A stretch of 64,000 nt of DNA. Source: Pararhodobacter sp. CCB-MM2 (lineage in GTDB: Bacteria > Pseudomonadota > Alphaproteobacteria > Rhodobacterales > Rhodobacteraceae). The number at the start of each line of letters is the position of its first letter. The first letter of the stretch is position 1. Below are positions 17,366 to 26,083 of this stretch, one piece after another. The notes beneath the pieces are model-generated. The model saw nothing but the letters and a program-made list of their open reading frames with translations. It had not been told where the DNA came from and ran no database searches. The stretch is taken from contig NZ_LRRR01000017.1 of NCBI RefSeq assembly GCF_001691415.1, forward strand, positions 1-64,000. The letters are read 5' to 3'. A program made the translations under genes and the position numbers.

Positions 17366-17794
17366 ATGACCCCCGACGCCCTCATCGCCGCCCTCGATCT
17401 CCAGCCGCATCCCGAAGGGGGCCATTACCGCGAGACCTGGCGGGCGCCGGCCGAACCCGGCCAAAGGCCCTCCGGCACGGCGATCCTGTTCCTCTTGAAG
17501 GCCGGGGAGCGCTCGCATTGGCACCGTGTCGATTCGACCGAGATCTGGCTCTGGCATGCCGGCAGCCCGCTGATCCTCTCGACCAGCGAAACTGACCACG
17601 GCCCCGCCACCGACCGCCTCCTCGGCCCCGCGATCCCGGACCAGCAGCCGCAGCTCATCGTGCCGCCGCATCACTGGCAGGCCGCGCGCTCGACGGGGGA
17701 CTATACCCTTGTTTCCTGCACCGTTTCGCCCGGTTTCGACTTCGCCGGCTTCACCCTCGCGCCCCCGGATTTCGACATCCCGCGAGAGAGTTGA
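17366..17794 (+). CDS. Cupin protein, DUF985 family
   Basis: A 142-residue single-domain cupin of the DUF985 (cupin_5) family. The opening LIAALDLQPHPEGGHYRETW and the barrel motif SHWHRVDSTEIWLWHAG are characteristic, and VPPHHWQAA and CTVSPGFDFAGF follow. Some family members resemble sugar epimerases, but the role is unknown. Start ATG at 17366. tRNA-Ser follows 74 bases after the stop codon. Confidence 0.85.
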   Translation: MTPDALIAALDLQPHPEGGHYRETWRAPAEPGQRPSGTAILFLLKAGERSHWHRVDSTEIWLWHAGSPLILSTSETDHGPATDRLLGPAIPDQQPQLIVPPHHWQAARSTGDYTLVSCTVSPGFDFAGFTLAPPDFDIPRES

Positions 17795-17868
17795 ATTTTC
17801 TGCACGATCCCCCCTTGCACCCATCCGACGCATTCGCTAAATCCGCCCCACGTTGACCACCGAAGCGC

Positions 17869-17958
17869 GGAGAGGTGCCGGAGCGGTCGAACGGGGCGGT
17901 CTCGAAAACCGTTGTGGGTGAGAGCCCACCCAGGGTTCGAATCCCTGTCTCTCCGCCA
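17869..17958 (+). tRNA. tRNA-Ser (CGA)
   Basis: The 90-base gene starts GGAGAGG and its acceptor closes with TCTCTCC, discriminator G and encoded CCA (17956-17958). The anticodon stem GCGGT/ACCGT holds loop CTCGAAA, anticodon CGA. A long variable arm (GTGGGTGAGAGCCCAC) marks a class II serine tRNA. The T arm is GGGTTCGAATCCC. About 700 bases without intact genes follow, so it could be an old integration site, though no repeat of the tRNA 3' end was found nearby. Confidence 0.95.
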
Positions 17959-18659
17959 TCAACTCCCTGAATTTCAGCAGCGCCGATGTCCCGTCTTGCC
18001 AGTGCCAAGCCGGTTCTTGGACGTCGACGGGTCTTGCGTCGCTGATCCTTGCTGGCGAGCGGTGGTTCTGTCACGACACGACACCGATCTGCGGGATTCA
18101 CAGGCCACGGCACCGGGGGCGACGATTGGCCTGGGATGTCCGGCGTTGACCGCGTCTTTCACGATCTATCCGTGCCGACACAGGCGTCACCATGGCGGGG
18201 TGAGCCAGTCGCGCATCGACGACGACCGGTCCTCGGAGATGACACAGCCCTCCGCGATTGTGATTGGGGGCGGGCCAAGCCAGCGGGGCCCGGGCCGTAT
18301 GGTCAGCGGCGCCGGTGAATTCCTTCCCGAAGGCCGGGTCCAGTCTACGAAGAGCGGGTAGGCCTGCCCGCGTACGATCAGCCGTTTCTCAAGTCAGGTG
18401 ACGCCGCTCGACCGTCCACGTGTCGTCGGTGGCGCATGATTCTCCTGTGGTTCGGTAGTCCGTCAGACCTGGACAAGACCGTCGATCCAAGCAGTGTATC
18501 GACCGGGACCGAGCCGTCGCCCTGAGGGCATGGCCTGTCGGCAGCGATCAGGCTACAGTCGGCGCGAATTCGCGACGATCCCGGACCCATGATGTTCCTC
18601 TCGGCCTTTATGACGCCCATTGGCGATGCTGGCTTTCCAGATTGCAGGGCGCCCAAACG
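17959..18659. other. 701-base gene-poor stretch after tRNA-Ser
   Basis: No complete gene is visible. Codon pattern in all frames is poor and stop codons are frequent for GC-rich DNA. One short segment (18239-18361) may be a degraded flavoprotein start. The promoter of the glycosyltransferase at 18660 should lie near the right end. The stretch looks like decayed accessory DNA. Confidence 0.5.
18239..18361 (+). pseudogene. Possible remnant of an FAD-binding oxidoreductase
   Basis: The frame from ATG 18239 reads MTQPSAIVIGGGPS, the start of a dinucleotide-binding flavoprotein, then loses similarity and ends after 40 residues near QSTKSG. In flavoproteins of the aminoacetone-oxidase type a KSG motif follows the first fold, so an internal deletion or frameshifts could explain it. 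The GGGxxx motif is short and could be chance. Confidence 0.25.
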
Positions 18660-20348
18660 ATGAGTGCCGACGCCATATTGGAGCGTCTGGGGAAGGGACT
18701 GCGCGATGCGCCCTGCTTCGGGCCGGACGGTGATCTCGTACTGATGAACTTGGTGCTGCGCGACGGGTATGCCGGCGCAGGCAAGGCATCCTGCGCTGTT
18801 TCACTTGCACCTGCGGGCCAAGGATTCGCGCTGGATTTCGATAGTGCGATCAACGCTTTCCCTGAAGCCCACTATCACCAGATCGGGCTGCGCACGGCGC
18901 GTGTGAGGGTCACGCTGGCGGCAGGCGACGCGACGTTGGACCTGCGCCGGGTACAGCCGGACGGACAGAGCGAAAGACTCGGCACGGCGGACGGGCAGGG
19001 GGGCTGCAGCCTCGGACTGACGGTGGATCTGCAGGAGGGTAGCGGCAGGCTCGTGGTTCTGTTGCACCTCAGCCCGGACGCGCAGCTTCTCGAGGCCTGT
19101 TGGGAGACCCCGTTCCACGGCCCTGCGACGCCGCTGGGGATCTCGATCACGACCTACAACAAGCCCGAATACCTCGCCGAGACGCTGGCAGGGCTGCGTG
19201 CCAGCCCACCGGCGAAGGCCGGGCTCTTCGACCTTCTTGTCGTGAACAACGGAGATCCCGTCGCGGCGCCTGGCGCGACCGAGGTGATGCGCGACAATAT
19301 CGGCGGCACCGGCGGCTTCCTGACGGCTTTCGCGCATTTCCGCGCCGCCGGGCATCGTCACTTTGTCATCATGGACGATGATATCGTGCTGGGACCGGAC
19401 CTGCCGCAGCGCCTCTACGCGCTGCATTGCCTCTCGGAGGGCCAACATATCGGCACCTTGGCCGAGATCCTGAACACACCTGCGCGCAGGATCAAGGAAC
19501 AGGGCGCCGATGTCGACCGGGATCGCGTGCTGGGCCTCAATCTGCACAATGAGGACCTGTTGCTTGACGGCGCGGACAGGGGCCAGCTCTATGCGCCTCG
19601 GCTGGTGGATTACAGCGGCTGGTGGACGCTGATGGTCGACATCGATGCCGCCGGGCCCCTGCCGCCGGAATCCCTGTTCATCAAGCGTGACGACATCTCC
19701 TTCGGGTTGGAGAGCGGGGCCGCGGGATGCCCCACCCTGGTCCCGCCGCATCTTCACCTTGCCCATTCCGAGGTCGGCAACCCGATCTACCTGTATTTCG
19801 ACATCCGCAATGACCTGATCATGCGGGCACAGTCGGATTTGCCGCTGGAGATCTCGTCCGGCTCGCTTCGTCAGATCGCGCAGAATGCCCTCGTCCGGCT
19901 GCAGATCGACCGGCAGATCATGGGGATCCGGGCGATGCGGGACTTCATGAAAGGACCGGAGCATATCGCGGCGCTGAAGCCTGCGGAGGTGCTGAAAGAG
20001 CTGCGGTCCCTCGTCTCGAAGGGCGAGGTCATCGACGAGGGCATGACGCGCTATCCGGTCGGCTCGCTTCCCTTCCGACCCAGCTCGGCGCGGGATTTCC
20101 TGCGGCTGGAAAGCTGGGCCCGAGCGGATGGCCCCGATCCGATCATCGACGATCCGCAGCATTACCTCGGCACCCGCCGCCGCTATCTGGAGGAAATCCC
20201 GGGCACTGGCCGCGTGGTCCTGCGTCAGCGGACATGGAAAGGGTTCGGGCTGTATCTGGTGTCGTTGTTGCTGATCGCCATGCTGCAACTCCGGCTGAAT
20301 GGCCTGCGGCGGGCCTACCGGGCCAGCCGGGACCGGGGACAGGCCTGA
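18660..20348 (+). CDS. GlfT2-like family 2 glycosyltransferase
   Basis: A 562-residue glycosyltransferase. An N-terminal beta-rich region (about 1-155) precedes a GT-A domain that opens with GISITTYNKPEYLAETL. It carries the NIGGTGGF segment and the metal-binding DDDI (in FVIMDDDIVLG), and later DYSGWWTLMVD and LHLAHSEVGNP. The layout resembles galactofuranosyltransferase GlfT2 and related rhamnan/galactan polymerases. A hydrophobic helix (YLVSLLLIAMLQL) near the C-terminus suggests membrane association. It probably extends a surface polysaccharide. The ATG at 18660 is preferred over a TTG at 18642. It stands alone after the gene-poor stretch, without other sugar genes. Confidence 0.8.
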   Translation: MSADAILERLGKGLRDAPCFGPDGDLVLMNLVLRDGYAGAGKASCAVSLAPAGQGFALDFDSAINAFPEAHYHQIGLRTARVRVTLAAGDATLDLRRVQPDGQSERLGTADGQGGCSLGLTVDLQEGSGRLVVLLHLSPDAQLLEACWETPFHGPATPLGISITTYNKPEYLAETLAGLRASPPAKAGLFDLLVVNNGDPVAAPGATEVMRDNIGGTGGFLTAFAHFRAAGHRHFVIMDDDIVLGPDLPQRLYALHCLSEGQHIGTLAEILNTPARRIKEQGADVDRDRVLGLNLHNEDLLLDGADRGQLYAPRLVDYSGWWTLMVDIDAAGPLPPESLFIKRDDISFGLESGAAGCPTLVPPHLHLAHSEVGNPIYLYFDIRNDLIMRAQSDLPLEISSGSLRQIAQNALVRLQIDRQIMGIRAMRDFMKGPEHIAALKPAEVLKELRSLVSKGEVIDEGMTRYPVGSLPFRPSSARDFLRLESWARADGPDPIIDDPQHYLGTRRRYLEEIPGTGRVVLRQRTWKGFGLYLVSLLLIAMLQLRLNGLRRAYRASRDRGQA

Positions 20349-20395
20349 CAGCACCGTGCCGGCGAGGTCGTGCCCCTGACATGAAAACACCCGCG

Positions 20396-20425
20396 ACGCT
20401 TTGGCAAAGTCGGTGCCAAAGGCGT
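20396..20425. terminator. Hairpin between convergent genes
   Basis: ACGCTTTGGCA pairs with TGCCAAAGGCGT around a short loop, between the ends of the glycosyltransferase and guaA. There is no long T run, so it may be a terminator or an RNA-stabilising stem. Confidence 0.5.
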
Positions 20426-20462
20426 CACGGGCGCCCGTCTCGACCCGCTGGGGTCGGTAAGG

Positions 20463-22034
20463 TCATTCCATCTCGATCGTTCCGGGCGGCTTCGAGGTGC
20501 AGTCGTAGAACACGCGGTTGACCCCGTGCACCTCGTTGATGATCCGCGTCGAGGTCTCGCCGAGGAACTCATGGGTGAAGGGATAGTAATCCGCCGTCAT
20601 GCCGTCGACCGAGGTCACGGCCCGCAGCGCCAGCGCGTAATCATAGGTCCGGCCGTCGCCCATCACACCCACGGTGCGCACGGGCAGGATCGCGGCAAAG
20701 GCCTGCCAGATCTCGTCGTAGAGACCGTGCTTGCGGATCTGGTCGATGTAGATCGCATCGGCCTTGCGCAGGATGTCCAGCTTCTCGCGGGTGATCTCGC
20801 CGGGGCAGCGGATCGCCAGACCCGGCCCGGGGAAGGGGTGGCGGCCGATGAACGAGGCGGGCAGGCCCAGCTCGTGACCCAGCGCGCGGACCTCGTCCTT
20901 GAACAGCTCGCGCAGCGGCTCGACCAGTTTGAGGCCCATCTTCTCCGGCAGGCCACCCACGTTGTGGTGCGACTTGATGGTGACCGAGGGGCCGCCCGAG
21001 AAGCTCACGGATTCAATGACATCCGGGTACAGAGTACCCTGCGCGAGGAACTCGGCACCCTCGATCTGGTCGGCGTATTTCTGGAACACGTCGATGAACA
21101 GCTTGCCGATCGTCTTGCGCTTGACCTCGGGGTCCGAGACGCCTTCCAGCGCGCCGAGGAACAGGTCGCTCTCATCGGCATGGATCAGGTTGAGGTTGTA
21201 GTTCTCGCGGAACATCTTCACCACCTGCTCGGCCTCGTTGAGGCGGAGAAGGCCGTGGTCCACGAACACACAGGTCAGCTGATCGCCGATCGCCTCGTGC
21301 AGCAGGATGCCGGTGACGGAGCTGTCGACGCCCCCCGAGAGGGCACAGATCACCTTCTTGTCGCCGACCTGCGCGCGGATCTTGGCGATCATCTCCTCGC
21401 GGTAGGCGCCCATCGTCCAGTCGCCCGAGAAACCGGCGAGCTTGATGAAGTTCTCATAGAGCGTCGCGCCGTTCGGCGTGTGGTGCACTTCCGGGTGGAA
21501 CTGCACGGCGTAGAAACGACGCGACAGGTCCGCGGTCATCGCGAAGGGCGCGCCCGAGGAGGTGCCGTAGACTTCGAAGCCCGGGGCCAGCTCGGCGACA
21601 TGGTCGCCATGGCTCATCCAGACCTGCTCACGGCCCGAGGGATCCATGAACCAGCCGTTGAACAGGTCGGTCTTCAGATCCGTCGGCTTCACATAGGCGC
21701 GGCCGAATTCAGCGGTGTGGCTCTGGCCCGCTTCGACGCGGCCGCCCAGATCCTGCATCATGACCTGCTGGCCATAGCAGATGCCGAGGATGGGCACGCC
21801 CATGTCATAGGCGGCTTTCGGCGGACGCGGCGAGCCCTCGCGGGTCACGCTGTCCGGCCCGCCCGAGAAGATGATCGCCTTGGGGGCGAAGTCCTTCAGG
21901 AAAGCGTCGGTGACGTTCTGATACGGGTGGATTTCACAGTAGACATTCAGCTCGCGCAGACGACGCGCGATCAGCTGCGTCACCTGGGACCCGAAGTCGA
22001 TGATGAGAAGGCGGTCGTGGCTAAGCTGTGTCAT
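20463..22034 (-). CDS. guaA: GMP synthase (glutamine-hydrolysing)
   Basis: GuaA converts XMP to GMP with glutamine and ATP. The 523-residue protein has the class I glutaminase domain first: [13 protein letters not shown], then nucleophile Cys86 in GICYGQQ, and FHPEVHHT for the His-Glu pair. The ATP-pyrophosphatase domain has the loop [10 protein letters not shown], and the dimerisation domain ends in [11 protein letters not shown]. The frame extends to 22097, but ATG 22034 ([10 protein letters not shown]) is the normal start. It is divergent from the MttB homologue across 243 bases. Confidence 0.97.
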   Translation of the reverse strand: MTQLSHDRLLIIDFGSQVTQLIARRLRELNVYCEIHPYQNVTDAFLKDFAPKAIIFSGGPDSVTREGSPRPPKAAYDMGVPILGICYGQQVMMQDLGGRVEAGQSHTAEFGRAYVKPTDLKTDLFNGWFMDPSGREQVWMSHGDHVAELAPGFEVYGTSSGAPFAMTADLSRRFYAVQFHPEVHHTPNGATLYENFIKLAGFSGDWTMGAYREEMIAKIRAQVGDKKVICALSGGVDSSVTGILLHEAIGDQLTCVFVDHGLLRLNEAEQVVKMFRENYNLNLIHADESDLFLGALEGVSDPEVKRKTIGKLFIDVFQKYADQIEGAEFLAQGTLYPDVIESVSFSGGPSVTIKSHHNVGGLPEKMGLKLVEPLRELFKDEVRALGHELGLPASFIGRHPFPGPGLAIRCPGEITREKLDILRKADAIYIDQIRKHGLYDEIWQAFAAILPVRTVGVMGDGRTYDYALALRAVTSVDGMTADYYPFTHEFLGETSTRIINEVHGVNRVFYDCTSKPPGTIEME

Positions 22035-22277
22035 GCCGTCGCGTAGCGCGCGTCCGGCAGAATCACAAGAGGCTACGCGCGCAGGCCTGTCCTGCAATGG
22101 TCGAAGGGCAGGTGGGCGGTGTGACGTGGCGGCGCGAAAGGGCCCTGCGGGGCCGCTTGAGGGCAGCTTCGCGGGGGAATGTCGCCTTTGTGCCGCAAAG
22201 GACGTTTCCGACGCATCGACTTTGGGCCCCTCATCCTATCAGCATGAGCCAAGACCGATTTGCCGGGAGCATATGTC

Positions 22278-23822
22278 ATGAGCGAAGTCAGGACCGAGCG
22301 TCGTGCGCGAGGAGGCGGCGGTGCCGCGCGCCGGGCGGAACGCACGGCGGTGTCGATGGACACCGCGAAGTTCATCCAGCGCAACATTCCCAACTTCGAG
22401 ATCCTCAATGACGAGGCCCTCGAGATCATCGAGTACAACGCCGAGACGGTGCTCGAAGAAATCGGCGTCAATTTCGTCGAGAACCCGGCCGCCCTGCAGC
22501 GCTGGCGCGATGCCGGGGCTGATGTCACCGGCGAGCGCGTGCGCATTCCCCGGGGTCTGGCGCGCGAGCTGTGCAAGACCGCGCCGTCGCACTTCACCCA
22601 GCACGCCCGCAACCCCGCGCGCAACGTCGAGATCGGCGGCAAGAACCTGGTGCTGGCACCGGTCTATGGCCCGCCCTTCGTGCGCGACAACGAGGGCGGT
22701 CGCCGCTACGCGACCATGGAAGACTTCCGCAACTTCGTGAAGCTGGGCTACATGTCCAAGTGGCTGCACCACTCGGGCGGCACGGTCTGTGAGCCGACCG
22801 ATATCGCGGTGAACAAGCGTCACCTCGACATGCTGCAGGCCCATATGGTCCTTTCCGACAAGCCCTATATGGGGTCGGTGACGGAGCCGGTGCGCGCCGA
22901 GGATTCGGTGAAGATGTCGAAGATCCTGTTCGGTGACGATTTCGTCGAACAGAACACGGTGATGACCTCGCTCATCAACATCAACTCGCCGCTGACCTTC
23001 GACAACGTCATGATGGGCGCGCTTGAGGTCTATGCCAAGCATAACCAGGCCGCGATCATCTCGCCCTTCATCGTCGGCGGCGCCATGGCGCCGGTGACGG
23101 TCGCGGGCACCCTGACCCAGGTTCTGGCCGAGGTTCTGGCAGGCGTGGCCTACAGCCAGCTGATCCGCAAGGGCGCGCCGGTGATCTTCGGGGCGTTCGT
23201 GACCTCGATCGACATGAACTCGGGCGCCCCGACTTTCGGTACGCCGGAAGCCGCGCATATCACCTATGGCGCGGGCCAGCTCGCCCGCCGCATGGGTCTG
23301 CCCTACCGGTCGGGCGGCTCGTTCTGCGGCTCGAAACTGCCGGACGCGCAATCGGCCTACGAGACCGCGAACACGCTGAACATGGCGCTGCTGGCGGGCG
23401 TGAACTTCATGCTGCACTCCTGCGGCTGGCTCGAGGGTGGCCTCGTGTCGAGCTACGAGAAATTCGTGCTCGACGCCGACCAGCTCGGCACGCTGCACCA
23501 TATCGCCAAGGGCGTCTCGATGGATGAGAACGGTCAGGCGATGGACGCGCTGCGCGAAGTCGGCCCGGGGGGGCACTTCCTCGGCTGCCAGCACACGCAG
23601 GACAACTTCAAGACGGCGTTCTGGCGCTCGGACGTGCTGGATTACAAGCCGTTCGAAACCTGGGAAGACGAAGGCGCGCGCGATTCCGCAACGCTGGCCA
23701 ATGTCCGCGTGAAGAAGCTGCTGGGCGATTTCCAGGCCCCGGCGCTGGATCCCGGCATTGCCGAGGCGCTGCAGGCCTATGTCGACCAGCGCAAGGCCTC
23801 CGAGCCCGACGCCTTCGGTTAA
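22278..23822 (+). CDS. Trimethylamine methyltransferase (MttB) family protein, non-pyrrolysine
   Basis: A 514-residue MttB-superfamily corrinoid-dependent methyltransferase. The TIM-barrel pieces YGPPFVRDNEGGRRYATMED, GGTVCEPTD and SGAPTFGTPEA are present. The reading frame has no in-frame UAG, so pyrrolysine is not used; such members demethylate glycine betaine, proline betaine, carnitine and similar quaternary amines in characterised cases. The substrate here is not known. No corrinoid protein or folate methyltransferase partner is adjacent, but a sarcosine oxidase operon and B12 genes lie in this window. Start ATG 22278 with GGGAG upstream; the TTG at 22260 is rejected. Confidence 0.88.
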   Translation: MSEVRTERRARGGGGAARRAERTAVSMDTAKFIQRNIPNFEILNDEALEIIEYNAETVLEEIGVNFVENPAALQRWRDAGADVTGERVRIPRGLARELCKTAPSHFTQHARNPARNVEIGGKNLVLAPVYGPPFVRDNEGGRRYATMEDFRNFVKLGYMSKWLHHSGGTVCEPTDIAVNKRHLDMLQAHMVLSDKPYMGSVTEPVRAEDSVKMSKILFGDDFVEQNTVMTSLININSPLTFDNVMMGALEVYAKHNQAAIISPFIVGGAMAPVTVAGTLTQVLAEVLAGVAYSQLIRKGAPVIFGAFVTSIDMNSGAPTFGTPEAAHITYGAGQLARRMGLPYRSGGSFCGSKLPDAQSAYETANTLNMALLAGVNFMLHSCGWLEGGLVSSYEKFVLDADQLGTLHHIAKGVSMDENGQAMDALREVGPGGHFLGCQHTQDNFKTAFWRSDVLDYKPFETWEDEGARDSATLANVRVKKLLGDFQAPALDPGIAEALQAYVDQRKASEPDAFG

Positions 23823-23833
23823 GCGCAACGCCC

Positions 23834-23856
23834 GTAGGGTGGGGTTTCACCCCACC
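23834..23856. repeat. Short hairpin repeat, copy 2
   Basis: A 23-bp element beginning GTAGGGTGGG, with stem GGTGGGGT/ACCCCACC around loop TTC. It lies 12 bases after the MttB-family stop codon, in the same orientation and gene-end context as copy 1 at 13077. The four differences from copy 1 are two compensatory base pairs. Confidence 0.7.
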
Positions 23857-23871
23857 TTTCGCGACCCAAGA

Positions 23872-23906
23872 AAAACGGCCCGTGGCTTGCGCCCGGGCCG
23901 TTCTTC
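23872..23906. terminator. Bidirectional terminator
   Basis: AAAAACGGCCCG, loop, CGGGCCGTTCTTC between the convergent MttB-family gene and the aminotransferase. The nine-base stem AACGGCCCG/CGGGCCGTT is perfect, with an A tract on the left and a T-rich tail on the right. Confidence 0.75.
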
Positions 23907-23923
23907 ATTCCCGCCAAGCCGCC

Positions 23924-25099
23924 TCAGCGCACCGATTTCAGCCGCGTCATCAGCTCGCCGATCTGCGCCACATCGGCATTGGCATAGGCGATGCGCATCT
24001 CGCGCTGGCCCGCCGCATCGCCCTCGGGGCGGAACATCGTGCCGGGCAGCATCAGCACACCGACCTCGGCCAGCAGCCGCTTCGCCACCTCGGGCGAGGC
24101 CTCGGGGAAGGGGTGGCGGGCATAGGCGAAATAGGCGCCGCAGCCCAGCAGCTCCCAGCCCTCGACCGCGCCGAACCCATTCAGCATCGCCGCGCGCCGC
24201 TTCAGGATCTCGGCTCGCTCACCGGCCAGCCAGTCCTCCAGATTCTCCAACCCCCAAAGCGCCGCCATCTGGCCGGGCCCGGAGACGCAGATCGTCACCG
24301 TGTCGAGGAACTTCTCGATCTCGGCCAGCCGCGCGGGCGAGGCCGCGATGGCGCCCACCCGGTGCCCGGTCAGCCGGTAGGCCTTCGAGAACGAATAAAG
24401 ATGGATGAAGCTCTCATCCCAATCCGGGTTCTGGAACAGCCCATGCGGCGCACCGTCCTGGGTGTGGAAATCGCGATAGGTCTCGTCGACGATGAGCGCG
24501 ATCTTGTGGCGGGTGCAGAGCTCGGCGAAGGCCGCCAGCAGCTCGGGCGTGTATTCCACCCCGCCGGGATTGTTCGGCGTGACCAGCGTGATCGCCTTGG
24601 TGCGCGGCGTGATCAATGCCTCGGCCTGTTCCAGATCCGGCTGCAGCCCGGCGCCCGTGGGCAGAGGCACGGCCTTTACGCCGGTCATCGACAGCCACAT
24701 GACATGGTTGAAATACCACGGCGTCGGCAGGATCACCTCGTCGCCCGGACCGGCCAGCGTGGCGATGACGGCGCAGAAGGCCTGATTGCAGCCCGAGGTC
24801 AGCGCGACCTGTTTCGGCGCAACCGTCCCCTGATACAGCGCGGCAATGCGCGCGGCGAGGCGTTCCCGAAGCGGGCCGTTGCCAAGGACGGGCGAGTAAA
24901 GATGGATATCCGGGTCCTGCTCGACCGCGCGGGCCATGGCGGCGCGCATGGGCGCGGGGGGCGGGTCGACAGGCGCGGCCTGCGAGAGGTTCATCAACGA
25001 GACGCCCTCGGGCAGGGTGGTCTCGGTCAGCCAACGGCGCGCTTCCATGACGGGGGGCGCGAAGGTGGCGGCAAAGGCGGGGTTCAGAAGTAGGGTCAT
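23924..25099 (-). CDS. PLP-dependent class I/II aminotransferase
   Basis: A fold-type I aminotransferase of 391 residues. PLP lysine is Lys239 in SFSKAYRLTGHRVG; NNPGG (about 176-180), the IVDETYRDF aspartate region (about 203-211) and the substrate arginine in REMRIAYAN are in place. The closest pattern is aspartate/aromatic-type or kynurenine-type aminotransferases; the substrate cannot be told. Start ATG 25099 is preferred; the frame opens at 25135. The membrane-protein gene lies upstream on the same strand with a 63-base gap. Confidence 0.85.
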   Translation of the reverse strand: MTLLLNPAFAATFAPPVMEARRWLTETTLPEGVSLMNLSQAAPVDPPPAPMRAAMARAVEQDPDIHLYSPVLGNGPLRERLAARIAALYQGTVAPKQVALTSGCNQAFCAVIATLAGPGDEVILPTPWYFNHVMWLSMTGVKAVPLPTGAGLQPDLEQAEALITPRTKAITLVTPNNPGGVEYTPELLAAFAELCTRHKIALIVDETYRDFHTQDGAPHGLFQNPDWDESFIHLYSFSKAYRLTGHRVGAIAASPARLAEIEKFLDTVTICVSGPGQMAALWGLENLEDWLAGERAEILKRRAAMLNGFGAVEGWELLGCGAYFAYARHPFPEASPEVAKRLLAEVGVLMLPGTMFRPEGDAAGQREMRIAYANADVAQIGELMTRLKSVR

Positions 25100-25162
25100 G
25101 TCGGGCTCGCGTTGGTCGCGGCCAGACTGCCGCAAGGCCGGGACGCCCGCAAGCGGTCAGGC

Positions 25163-25981
25163 TCAGGGCCGCAGCGCCCGCAGCCCGCCCAACAGACCCA
25201 GAGTGCCCAGTACCATGCCCAACCAGAGCGGCCCGCCCTCCAGCACCACAGCCGCCAGCCCCCAGAGCCCGAGCACCGCGCAGCCGATCCCCGCCGGGCG
25301 CGCCAGCATCGCTCGGTTTCGGGCCATCCATCCCATCATGAACAGCGTCAACGGGATCGCGCCCAGCACATTGCTGGCAGCCCGGTTGCCTATCCATCCC
25401 GCCGCCGGCTCCGCGACAAGCGGACCGAGCATCAGCACCACGGCCGCAACCGCACTCAACACGATCAGCACGGCCCAGAGGAGCCGCTCCAAAGCGCCGG
25501 GCGACGGGGCAGGGCGCAGGTCTTTCGATTTCACCATCTCCAGCGTGGCGCCGATCGACAGGGCGGTGAACACGACCCCCAGAACCCAGGGCAGGCCCCC
25601 CGGCGTCCCCCAATCGCGATGGGCATTCATCAGCAGCAACATCGGCGCAAGGCCCGTCGCCACGATCCCCAATCCGAAGCGCACCCGCGCGGGCGAAGGG
25701 CGGCGCATCACCGTGATCAGCACGACCCCCGCTGCCAACCCCGCCGCGCCTGCCAGCCGCATCACCAGCGCCGGCGCCTCGATCCCGAGGGAGCCGGGCA
25801 GGGCCACACCCCAGACCAGCGCCCCCAGAAAGCCCGCCGCCGCGGCCATCGCCATCACCCGGCGCGTCCGGCGGGACTGCCCGGCCATGGGGGCGGCGAA
25901 CATCCTCAACAAGACAAAGGACAGGGCCAGCCAAAGGGCAACGGCAAGGAGCAGAAGAATGAGCGCCACGAAAGGATCCAC
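25163..25981 (-). CDS. Hypothetical polytopic membrane protein
   Basis: About 272 residues, very hydrophobic, with roughly eight membrane helices, for example VALILLLLAVALWLALSFVL, GALVWGVALPG and LGLWGLAAVVLEGGPLWLG. No family was recognised. The start is uncertain: GTG at 25981 or 25969. The longer frame upstream is antisense to the RsmB-type gene and is not believed. Hydrophobic composition along the whole length argues for a real gene even though it is on the shadow-prone strand. Confidence 0.6.
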   Translation of the reverse strand: MDPFVALILLLLAVALWLALSFVLLRMFAAPMAGQSRRTRRVMAMAAAAGFLGALVWGVALPGSLGIEAPALVMRLAGAAGLAAGVVLITVMRRPSPARVRFGLGIVATGLAPMLLLMNAHRDWGTPGGLPWVLGVVFTALSIGATLEMVKSKDLRPAPSPGALERLLWAVLIVLSAVAAVVLMLGPLVAEPAAGWIGNRAASNVLGAIPLTLFMMGWMARNRAMLARPAGIGCAVLGLWGLAAVVLEGGPLWLGMVLGTLGLLGGLRALRP

Positions 25982-26083
25982 CGGGAAATGTCGGCGCACG
26001 CTAGGCGGCACTGCCGGCCGGCGCAAGGCTTGCGAAAACGGGCGCAACGTCGCATCAGGGGCCCAGCCCAAGGAACAGATGCC

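Noticed and set aside
17751..18113. 120-residue minus frame over tRNA-Ser
   Set aside because: It contains GETGIRTLGGLSPTTVFETA, a known spurious translation of serine tRNA antisense.
17869..18659. Active integrative element at tRNA-Ser
   Set aside because: No integrase and no second copy of the tRNA 3' end were found in the following 700 bases.
20526..22046. 506-residue plus frame opposite guaA
   Set aside because: guaA motifs are complete on the other strand; the plus frame has no motif or ribosome site.
22278..23822. Pyrrolysine-containing trimethylamine methyltransferase
   Set aside because: There is no in-frame UAG inside the gene, so it is the non-pyrrolysine type.
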